Source: Ruminococcaceae bacterium UBA7030 (GTDB lineage: Bacteria; Bacillota; Clostridia; Oscillospirales; Acutalibacteraceae). From it: a stretch of 8,851 nt of DNA. The stretch is from the NCBI GenBank assembly GCA_002494125.1, contig DLBD01000079.1, positions 1-8,851 on the forward strand, read 5' to 3'. Of the stretch, positions 1-5,896 are shown piece by piece. The first letter of the stretch is position 1; the number at the start of each line of letters is the position of its first letter. The notes under the pieces are model-generated. The model made no database searches. It was given only the letters and a program-made list of their open reading frames with translations, and had not been told where the DNA came from. The translations under genes were made by a program, and so were the position numbers.

Positions 1-599
1 AGTCTACTTTTATGGTGGAAATGAACGAGGTGTCAAATATACTTAAAAACGCCACGTCGTCATCGCTCATCATACTTGACGAAATCGGCAGAGGCACTTC
101 AACCTTTGACGGTATGAGCATTGCCAGGGCTGTGCTCGAATATGTTTGCAAAAAACGCACACTCGGTGCCAAATCTCTTTTCGCAACCCACTATCACGAG
201 CTTACCGCAATGGAAGGTATGATTGACGGAGTGAAGAATTACTCCATCGCTGTTAAAAAGAGGGGCGATGACATCACCTTCCTTCGCAGAATTGTCCGCG
301 GCGGTGCTGACCAGAGCTTCGGTATCGAGGTTGCAAAGCTTGCAGGCGTTCCGGATTCCGTTGTCAAAAGAGCGAAGGTAATCCTAAAAGATCTCGAAAA
401 GAATGCTGTTCCAATCGAATTCAAGGCGGAAGACAGCATTGTTGAAGAGGATGAAAATGAAATTCAGTACAATTTCTCAGCAAACGGCAAGGATGAAATT
501 GTTGAAATACTCAACACAGTTGATGTTAATACCCTTACGCCTATCGAGGCGATGCAGACGCTTTATGATTTAGCTAAGAAGGCGAAGGAGCTTAAATAA
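1..599 (+). CDS. mutS: DNA mismatch repair ATPase MutS, C-terminal part (5' end outside window)
   Basis: MutS recognises mismatches and small loops and, after ATP binding, recruits MutL. Only the last 198 codons are visible; the reading frame is open from base 3, so the gene starts upstream and the mismatch-binding domain and Walker A are not seen. Visible ATPase motifs are STFMVEMNE (ABC-like signature region) at the very start, then Walker B with catalytic acid and D-loop in LDEIGRGTSTFDG (about 78-116), then the ATHYHELT switch histidine (about 186-209). The end, TPIEAMQTLYDLAKKAKELK, resembles the usual MutS C-terminal oligomerisation helix. A QYNFS segment (465-479) sits where Bacillus MutS carries its beta-clamp-binding QLSFF motif, so it may bind the clamp (inference). 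It stops 22 bp before mutL, its functional partner, presumably in the same transcript. Identity is secure. Confidence 0.97.
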   Translation, partial: STFMVEMNEVSNILKNATSSSLIILDEIGRGTSTFDGMSIARAVLEYVCKKRTLGAKSLFATHYHELTAMEGMIDGVKNYSIAVKKRGDDITFLRRIVRGGADQSFGIEVAKLAGVPDSVVKRAKVILKDLEKNAVPIEFKAEDSIVEEDENEIQYNFSANGKDEIVEILNTVDVNTLTPIEAMQTLYDLAKKAKELK

Positions 600-604
600 A
601 TTCT

Positions 605-613
605 GAAGGGAGG
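605..613 (+). promoter_or_regulatory. Ribosome binding site of mutL
   Basis: GAAGGGAGG lies 8 bases before the mutL ATG in the 22-bp mutS-mutL gap. It is a strong Shine-Dalgarno match and fixes the start at 622. Confidence 0.85.
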
Positions 614-621
614 TTTTCCGT

Positions 622-2487
622 ATGCCTCAAATAAACATACTTTCAAAAGATGTCTATCAGCTTATCGCAGCGGGTGAGGTTGTGGAAAGACCTTCCTCAA
701 TCGTAAAAGAGATGATTGAAAACTCGGTTGATGCAGGTGCGAAAAACATCACGCTTGAAATAAAAAACGGCGGGTCCACCTATATAAGAATAACCGACGA
801 CGGCTGCGGCATTGAGCGAAGTGAAATTAAAAAGGTATTTATCTCGCACGCAACAAGCAAGATTTCACGCCGCGAGGATCTTGATTCAATCGCAACGCTC
901 GGATTTCGAGGCGAGGCTATGGCTTCAATTGCTGCAGTTGCAAAGGTTGAGCTTCTCACAAAAGCCGAAAACGAGTCGGTCGGAACGAGATATGAAATTC
1001 GCGGCGGAGAAGAAGTTTCTCTTGACGATGCAGGCTGCCCGAAGGGTACGACAATCGTTGTAAGGGATATCTTCTACAATACCCCTGCAAGAATGAAATT
1101 TCTGAAAAAGGACGTAACCGAGGGCAATGCCGTTGCGGGAGTTGTTGACCGTATGGCAATATCCCACCCGGAAATCTCTTTTCGTTTTATTCGCGACGGA
1201 AAGCAGACGCTTATAACATCCGGTAACGGCGATCTTAAATCTGCGATATTTTCCGTATTCGGTAGGGAGGTTGCAGACTCGCTCGTTGAGGTGGATTATA
1301 CATACGAAAATATGAAAATAACCGGATTTGTTTCAAGTCCTACTGCTTCAAGAAAAAGCAGAGCTATGCAGTTTTTCTTCATCAACAGCCGTCTTGTAAA
1401 GTCGGTTACTGCTATGGCGGCGCTTGAACAGGCGTATAAAAATTCAATTATGGTTGGCCGCTTTCCTATGTGCGTGCTGAATATTGAGCTTAATCCTGCG
1501 CTTGTTGATGTAAATGTTCATCCGGCAAAAACAGAGGTGCGTTTTGCAAATGAAAAGCCGGTGTTCGACCTTATTTATTACGGAGTCAAAACTGCAATTG
1601 AAGCTGACAGGACGGTTAAGCAGGCTGAGTTTAATCCGACTATTGAAAACGTTTATTCTGTATCTCAAAACACGCAGCAGAAAACATATACTTCAAAAAT
1701 TGACTTTTTTAAGAAGAAGGACGAGCCTCCGGTACAGCAGACCTTCAAGGTGCAGCCTGATGAAAATTTCTGGGTGAGCACATCAAAACCGGAGTATAAT
1801 ACGAAATCGCCTGACAAAGATACTTCCTTTGACAGTCTTGTCAGAGAACCTGAAGAAAAGGCAGAAGAGGAAATTATACAAGAACCTGAAAGCGTTACTG
1901 TTGACGAGGGCAAAAACGACGAGATTAAGTTCAGACTTATCGGCGAGGCGTTTAAGACATATCTGATTGCAGAAATTGAAAATGAGCTTTATTTTATTGA
2001 CAAGCACGCTGCCCACGAAAGAATGAATTATGAGCGTTTTCGCTCACAGCAGACGGTTGAGGTGCAGATGCTTCTTTCGCCCGTTGCAGTTAATCTTTCA
2101 AAAGAAGAGTACAATGCAATTTGCGAAAACCTTGACCTTCTTTCAAAATGTGGCTTTGAAGCGGAGCCCTTTGGCGAAAGCGCAGTTATTGTTCGTGCTG
2201 TTCCGTCGCTTGTCGGTGACAGCGATATTAAGGATTTAATTCTTGAAATTGCCGAAAAGCTTCTTGAACACAAAACGGATATCGAGCCTGATAAAATTGA
2301 CTGGATATACCATTCAGCTTCCTGCAGGGGAGCCGTAAAGGCCGGCGACAATACTACGCCGCAGGAGCAGGAGCTTTTTGTAAGAAAACTTCTTTCAATG
2401 CCAAATATCAGATTTTGTCCTCACGGCAGACCTGTGTTTATAAAGATTTCACGCTACGATATTGAAAAGCAGTTTGGAAGAGTCTGA
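622..2487 (+). CDS. mutL: DNA mismatch repair protein MutL (endonuclease type)
   Basis: MutL couples mismatch recognition by MutS to strand incision. It is 621 aa, a normal family length. The N-terminal GHKL ATPase shows the expected motifs: E30 (general base) and N34 in KEMIEN, D59-G63 (DDGCG), HATSKI at 76-81, GFRGEA at 94-99, and the catalytic-type lysine K303 in NVHPAKTEVRF. Residue 75 is Ser where many bacterial MutLs have Arg before HATSKI, a mild change. An acidic, proline-containing linker spans roughly 345-435. The C-terminal domain starts near K436 and has the metal-binding nuclease motif DxHAxxExxxxE as D460-E471 (DKHAAHERMNYE), the SCRGAVKAGD motif (567-576) and CPHGRP (599-604). 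This predicts an active nicking endonuclease, as in bacteria lacking MutH. Q482-P487 (QMLLSP) matches the position and shape of the beta-clamp-binding motif. The gene ends one base before miaA. Confidence 0.98.
   Translation: MPQINILSKDVYQLIAAGEVVERPSSIVKEMIENSVDAGAKNITLEIKNGGSTYIRITDDGCGIERSEIKKVFISHATSKISRREDLDSIATLGFRGEAMASIAAVAKVELLTKAENESVGTRYEIRGGEEVSLDDAGCPKGTTIVVRDIFYNTPARMKFLKKDVTEGNAVAGVVDRMAISHPEISFRFIRDGKQTLITSGNGDLKSAIFSVFGREVADSLVEVDYTYENMKITGFVSSPTASRKSRAMQFFFINSRLVKSVTAMAALEQAYKNSIMVGRFPMCVLNIELNPALVDVNVHPAKTEVRFANEKPVFDLIYYGVKTAIEADRTVKQAEFNPTIENVYSVSQNTQQKTYTSKIDFFKKKDEPPVQQTFKVQPDENFWVSTSKPEYNTKSPDKDTSFDSLVREPEEKAEEEIIQEPESVTVDEGKNDEIKFRLIGEAFKTYLIAEIENELYFIDKHAAHERMNYERFRSQQTVEVQMLLSPVAVNLSKEEYNAICENLDLLSKCGFEAEPFGESAVIVRAVPSLVGDSDIKDLILEIAEKLLEHKTDIEPDKIDWIYHSASCRGAVKAGDNTTPQEQELFVRKLLSMPNIRFCPHGRPVFIKISRYDIEKQFGRV
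2476..2482 (+). promoter_or_regulatory. Ribosome binding site of miaA, inside the mutL 3' end
   Basis: GGAAGAG lies 6 bases before the ATG at 2489, within the last mutL codons. It supports the ATG over an in-frame TTG at 2462 further inside mutL, and implies translational coupling across the TGATATG junction. Confidence 0.6.
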
Positions 2488-2488
2488 T

Positions 2489-3403
2489 ATGAAGAAAAAG
2501 ATTATTGTTGTTGCAGGTCCTACCGCTTCAGGCAAGACCTCGCTTGCAATCAGTATTGCAAAGGCAGTTGACGGCGAAATAATCTCTGCCGATTCAATGC
2601 AGGTTTATAAGGGCATGTCAATTGCCACCGCAGCGCCGACTGATGATGAACGAAAAGAGGTGCCCCATCACCTTGTTGAATTTCTCGACTGCGACAAACC
2701 TTTTTCGGTTGCAGCCTGGTGCGACCTCGCAAGAGAGTGTATTGACGATATTATTTCAAGGGGGAAGGTCCCTGTTGTATGCGGCGGTACAGGACTTTTC
2801 ATTGACAGCCTTGTTGACAATATCAAATTTGCTGAAACGGATATTGATTACACTCTTCGTGACAGCCTTATGAAAAGGGATGTCGATTCGCTTTATCAGG
2901 AGCTTTTAAGCGTAGACAGCGAGGCTGCGGCAAGTATACATAAAAATAACAAAAAGAGAGTTGCGCGTGCGCTTGAGCTTTATTATTCGGGCGTTACGAA
3001 AACTCAGCAGAATATTAACTCGAAAATGGAAGAATCACCCTTAGACCCGCTTTACCTTGTCCTTTCTTTTGAAAACAGGCAGGTGCTTTATGACAGGATT
3101 AACCGCCGTGTTGACCTTATGCTTGAAAACGGTCTTATTGACGAGGCAAGAGATATGCTTTCTTCAAAAAAAGCGACAAGCGCACAGGCGATAGGGCATA
3201 AGGAATTAACTCCTTACCTTGAAGGCAGATGCACTATTGAAGAAGCGGGCGACAAGCTAAAGCAGGAAACAAGACATTATGCCAAAAGGCAGATTACCTG
3301 GTTTAAGAAAAGAAAAAACGCCGTTCACCTTTATCCCGACAGGGAGGGCGACGGCTTGACAAAAAAAGCAATAACACTATGTGAGGAGTTTCTCAATGGC
3401 TGA
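2489..3403 (+). CDS. miaA: tRNA dimethylallyltransferase MiaA
   Basis: MiaA transfers the dimethylallyl group of DMAPP to N6 of adenosine 37 in tRNAs that read codons starting with U, the first step toward i6A/ms2i6A, which supports reading-frame fidelity. It is 304 aa, the usual size. Seen motifs are the P-loop GPTASGKT (10-17), SADSMQVYKGM (33-43) with the probable catalytic base D35, GGTGLF (99-104), AQAIGHKEL (232-240; many relatives have Tyr where this one has His237), and the C-terminal QETRHYAKRQITWF (259-272). The ATG was chosen because it gives the standard MiaA N-terminus directly before the P-loop strand; the TTG at 2462 would add nine mutL-derived residues. It follows mutL after one base, as in many bacteria, but its 3' end overlaps the next gene by 8 bp and no hfq follows, although hfq is a frequent neighbour elsewhere. 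Confidence 0.97.
   Translation: MKKKIIVVAGPTASGKTSLAISIAKAVDGEIISADSMQVYKGMSIATAAPTDDERKEVPHHLVEFLDCDKPFSVAAWCDLARECIDDIISRGKVPVVCGGTGLFIDSLVDNIKFAETDIDYTLRDSLMKRDVDSLYQELLSVDSEAAASIHKNNKKRVARALELYYSGVTKTQQNINSKMEESPLDPLYLVLSFENRQVLYDRINRRVDLMLENGLIDEARDMLSSKKATSAQAIGHKELTPYLEGRCTIEEAGDKLKQETRHYAKRQITWFKKRKNAVHLYPDREGDGLTKKAITLCEEFLNG
3381..3388 (+). promoter_or_regulatory. Ribosome binding site deciding the start of the HlyD-like gene
   Basis: GTGAGGAG inside the miaA 3' end ends 7 bases before ATG 3396. An in-frame GTG at 3381 is part of this same element, so using it as start would place the Shine-Dalgarno inside the coding region. ATG 3396 is preferred. Confidence 0.7.
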
Positions 3404-4667
3404 AGAAAAGAATACTTCTGTTCGTGAAAAACTTAATAATTCTTCAGATAAGATTAAGCCCGATGTGCTTGCGATAGTCTTCGTTTCGCTTATAATTTTA
3501 GTCTACATAGTTTTTGAGATTTACAGCGTAACCCACATTGATGTAAAAACGATTACCGCAACACAGTCGACTGTATATGAAACGATTGAGGCAAAAGCGC
3601 TTGTCGTCAGAAATGAGGAGCTTATCAGCACAAACACTGACGGCGTAACTGTTGCATGCGTATCAGACGGAGCGAAGGTGGCAAAGGACGGAAATATTGC
3701 AATGACCTTTGCTTCAAGCGAGCAGGCTAAGGAGTTTTCGGATTTGCAAAATCTTCATTCACAGCTTGACTACTACCTTGACCTTCAGTCAAAATCTGCA
3801 GGGCTTAACACCGATATAACAACTCTTGACAGGGATATAATGAGCGATATAAGCGAATATGCAATGCTTTCTTCAAGGCGTGATATAGGCTCGCTCTCCT
3901 CCCGCTCTGAAGCGATTAACGACAAACTTACGAGAAGGCAGCTTCTTATCGGTGAGCAGATTGATTTCTCGCCGATTATCGCCTCCCTCCAGTCAGAGAT
4001 TAATGCCCTTTCATCAGTTCAGCCGACAAGTTATATAACGACTGAAAATTCGGGCATATTCTCGTCCTATGTTGACGGGTGCGAGGATTTATTTGATTAT
4101 GAAAACATACTTGAACTTGACGAGGCAACGCTTAACTCATATATCGAGCAGGCGGAAAATGCTGAAAAAAGCGAGGAAAAATTCGGCAAGCTTATAAACA
4201 CTTTCAAGTGGTATTTCTGTTGTAGTATCCCGACCGATAATATTGAAAGCATCAAGAACGGTGAAACGATAGAGGTTGCAATTAAAGGCAGCGATAAAGT
4301 TCTTGAATGTACGGTCGAAAGCGGCGGAGATGTTTCACTCGGGCAGGAGAGCACTGTGCTTATCCTTTCCTGCTCGGATATGGACTCGGCGATAACCTCA
4401 ATGCGACTTGAGGATATTGAGATAAGATATAACGAATATACGGGCTTTAAGGTGCCGTCTGCGGCTGTGCATGTTAATGATGAGGGCAAGAAATGCGTCT
4501 ATGCCCTGATTGCAAACACAGTTGCAGAGCGTACGGGCGAAATTATCTATTCCACAAAGGACTATGTAATTTTTGGTTACGACGCTGAAAACAGCGATTC
4601 AATCCGTATGTACGACCAGATTATTACGAAAGGAAAGGATTTGTACGATGGAAAAATTTATTCCTGA
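3396..4667 (+). CDS. Single-pass membrane protein, HlyD/membrane-fusion-like, function unknown
   Basis: The protein is 423 aa with the topology of a Gram-positive membrane-fusion (HlyD-like) protein. A short charged cytoplasmic N-terminus (1-22) precedes one transmembrane helix (about 23-43) and a long extracytoplasmic part. Residues about 60-106 look like the first half of a barrel-sandwich (lipoyl-like) domain (EAKALVVRNEELISTNTDG, then a VSDGAKVAKDGNIAMTF-type strand/turn). Residues about 107-208 are polar and helical, fitting a hairpin. About 217-235 (NSGIFSSYVDGCEDLF) fits the returning half-barrel, and 268-345 a beta-barrel. The tail (350-423), with FKVPSAAVHV and ending LYDGKIY, resembles the membrane-proximal region of adaptors. 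No ABC or other transporter gene lies nearby. The start overlaps miaA by 8 bp and the end overlaps yggS by 20 bp, so translation is probably coupled both ways. A division or envelope role is suggested only by context. The fold call rests on pattern, not close homology. Confidence 0.7.
   Translation: MAEEKNTSVREKLNNSSDKIKPDVLAIVFVSLIILVYIVFEIYSVTHIDVKTITATQSTVYETIEAKALVVRNEELISTNTDGVTVACVSDGAKVAKDGNIAMTFASSEQAKEFSDLQNLHSQLDYYLDLQSKSAGLNTDITTLDRDIMSDISEYAMLSSRRDIGSLSSRSEAINDKLTRRQLLIGEQIDFSPIIASLQSEINALSSVQPTSYITTENSGIFSSYVDGCEDLFDYENILELDEATLNSYIEQAENAEKSEEKFGKLINTFKWYFCCSIPTDNIESIKNGETIEVAIKGSDKVLECTVESGGDVSLGQESTVLILSCSDMDSAITSMRLEDIEIRYNEYTGFKVPSAAVHVNDEGKKCVYALIANTVAERTGEIIYSTKDYVIFGYDAENSDSIRMYDQIITKGKDLYDGKIYS
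4631..4638 (+). promoter_or_regulatory. Ribosome binding site of yggS, inside the HlyD-like gene
   Basis: AGGAAAGG lies 9 bases before ATG 4648, in the last codons of the upstream gene. It supports this ATG over the in-frame upstream ATG at 4573, which would prepend 25 residues unlike the family. Confidence 0.7.
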
Positions 4668-5376
4668 TGAAAATCGTCTGAAAAGCGTTAGCGAAAACTA
4701 CAAGGCGATAAAGCACCGCGTTGAAGAAGCGGCGATAAAAGCCGGACGAGATCCTAACGACGTCAGGCTGATGGCGGTTACCAAAACCGTTGAAAGCGTA
4801 TATATCAACAAAGCGATTGAAATCGGTGCCGATCTGATTGGTGAAAACCGTGTTCAGGAGTATCTTGGCAAAAAGGATGAGCTTAATCTTGACGGGGTTG
4901 AAAAACACCTTATCGGTCACCTTCAGACAAACAAGGTAAAGCAGATTGTCGGCGAGGTTGATATGATAGAATCGGTTGATTCAATAAAGCTTGCCAAGGA
5001 AATCAGCAGGGTTTCGTCAAACAAGGGAGTTACCACCGACGTGCTTGTTGAGGTAAATGTCGGAAAAGAGGATTCAAAAAGCGGCATATATATAGAATCC
5101 CTTGAGGAGCTTCTTTGCGAGATTGCCGAGCTTGAGTCAATCAGAATAAACGGTCTTATGACAATTCCTCCGATTTGTGAAAGTGAAAAAGAGGTTTATA
5201 AATATTTTGAAACAATGTACAAATCTTTCATTGACATTAAAGATAAAAAAATAGATAATGTTAATATGAGTATTTTATCAATGGGAATGAGCGGTGATTT
5301 TGAAGCCGCAGTTGCCAGTGGTTCAAATATAGTCCGTGTTGGCTCTGCCATATTCGGCGCAAGAAAATATTTTTAA
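4648..5376 (+). CDS. yggS: YggS/YlmE/PLPBP-family pyridoxal phosphate homeostasis protein
   Basis: This family binds pyridoxal 5'-phosphate on an alanine-racemase-like TIM barrel, has no established enzymatic reaction, and buffers free PLP, affecting amino-acid and keto-acid pools. It acts in the cytosol. The protein is 242 aa, slightly longer than the E. coli form (about 234). The PLP-binding lysine is K46 in LMAVTKT. Other family motifs are GENRVQE (65-71), HLIGHLQTNK (87-96), VEVNVGKEDSKSG (135-146), GLMTIPP (169-175), SMGMSGD (211-217) and RVGSAIFG (230-237), the last two forming the phosphate-binding end. It overlaps the upstream membrane protein by 20 bp and precedes sepF by 18 bp; yggS (ylmE) next to sepF (ylmF) is the normal Firmicute arrangement. 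Its 3' third holds an AT-rich stretch (10 G/C in 5221-5280) with AT-rich codons unlike the rest of the gene, coinciding with a promoter candidate. Confidence 0.96.
   Translation: MEKFIPDENRLKSVSENYKAIKHRVEEAAIKAGRDPNDVRLMAVTKTVESVYINKAIEIGADLIGENRVQEYLGKKDELNLDGVEKHLIGHLQTNKVKQIVGEVDMIESVDSIKLAKEISRVSSNKGVTTDVLVEVNVGKEDSKSGIYIESLEELLCEIAELESIRINGLMTIPPICESEKEVYKYFETMYKSFIDIKDKKIDNVNMSILSMGMSGDFEAAVASGSNIVRVGSAIFGARKYF
5231..5259 (+). promoter_or_regulatory. Candidate internal sigma-A promoter inside yggS, ahead of sepF
   Basis: The -35 is TTGACA (5231-5236), matching consensus 6/6. A 17-bp spacer follows, then -10 GATAAT (5254-5259), 5/6. Transcription would begin near 5266, giving a leader of about 130 nt before sepF. 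The surrounding 60 bases (5221-5280) hold only 10 G/C, while the flanking coding DNA is much richer. It could supply extra sepF-divIVA-ileS transcript. This is by-eye pattern matching with no experimental support; chance in an AT-rich pocket is possible. Confidence 0.5.
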
Positions 5377-5394
5377 GATTAAGGAGAGGCGGAT

Positions 5395-5874
5395 ATGAGT
5401 TTTTTTGATAAGATAAAGGATATAGTTAACGATGATGACGACGAGCTTGACGATTTCTATGAGGAGGAGTCAAACTTCGGTTTAGAGCCGGCAAGGGAAA
5501 AACCAAAGAGAGAACGTCCCGCAAGAGAGGAAAAATATACCGAGCGCCCGCGTATGCGCAGACATGACAGCGACAAGGTTGTAAATATTCACACAACGGC
5601 TCAGCTTCAGGTTGTGCTTGTTAAGCCTGAACGCTTTGAGGAAGCTGCTGCAATCGGTGACAACCTCAATGAAAAAAGAACGGTTGTATTAAACCTTGAA
5701 AGCACAAACAGGGACGTTGCAAGACGACTTCTTGACTTTTTAAGCGGTGTTGCTTACGCAAGCAACGGTCAGATTAAAAGGGTTGCTAACAGCACATATA
5801 TCATCACACCTTACAATGTTGATGTTATGGGCGACCTCATTGACGAGCTTGAAAACACAGGAATGTTTATGTGA
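5395..5874 (+). CDS. sepF: Cell division protein SepF
   Basis: SepF anchors FtsZ to the membrane and bundles or curves protofilaments during septation, overlapping with FtsA. The protein is 159 aa, a typical length. The N-terminal MSFFDKIKDIV is a short amphipathic stretch of the kind that inserts in the membrane. Residues 13-60 are a charged, disordered linker, acidic first (DDDDELDD, EEE) and then basic (Arg/Lys-rich, about 34-56). The SepF core covers about 61-155, with VVNIHTTAQLQVVLVKPERF, LNLES (99-103), the dimer-interface region FLSGVAYASNGQIKRV (115-130) with conserved G118, and TYIITPYNVDV (134-144). The ATG has an excellent site, AAGGAGAGG, ending 5 bases upstream (5381-5389). It lies between yggS and divIVA, as expected for the post-ftsZ division block, but ylmG and ylmH are absent between it and divIVA. 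Confidence 0.96.
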   Translation: MSFFDKIKDIVNDDDDELDDFYEEESNFGLEPAREKPKRERPAREEKYTERPRMRRHDSDKVVNIHTTAQLQVVLVKPERFEEAAAIGDNLNEKRTVVLNLESTNRDVARRLLDFLSGVAYASNGQIKRVANSTYIITPYNVDVMGDLIDELENTGMFM

Positions 5875-5896
5875 TGAATAAGAGGAGGATATAATT

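Noticed and set aside
2462..2488. In-frame TTG upstream of the miaA ATG as an alternative start
   Set aside because: It would add nine residues copied from the mutL 3' end. ATG 2489 has its own GGAAGAG site and yields the standard MiaA N-terminus.
3356..3383. TTGACA near the end of miaA as a promoter for the HlyD-like gene
   Set aside because: The only -10 at sensible spacing is TATGTG (3378-3383, 16-bp spacer), matching three of six and lacking the final T, so it is too weak to call.
3381..3395. GTG start for the HlyD-like gene
   Set aside because: The GTG is itself part of the GTGAGGAG ribosome binding element for ATG 3396.
4097..4489. 130-codon open frame on the minus strand inside the HlyD-like gene
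   Set aside because: It is opposite a well-supported coding frame, has no recognisable domains, and is low-complexity Ser/Leu-rich as expected from the reverse complement. The same reasoning removes the minus-strand frame at 2028-2351 inside mutL.
5874..5894. Six-codon ORF overlapping the sepF stop (ATGATGA-type junction)
   Set aside because: It runs through the divIVA ribosome binding site, has no site of its own and encodes only MNKRRI. It is chance.
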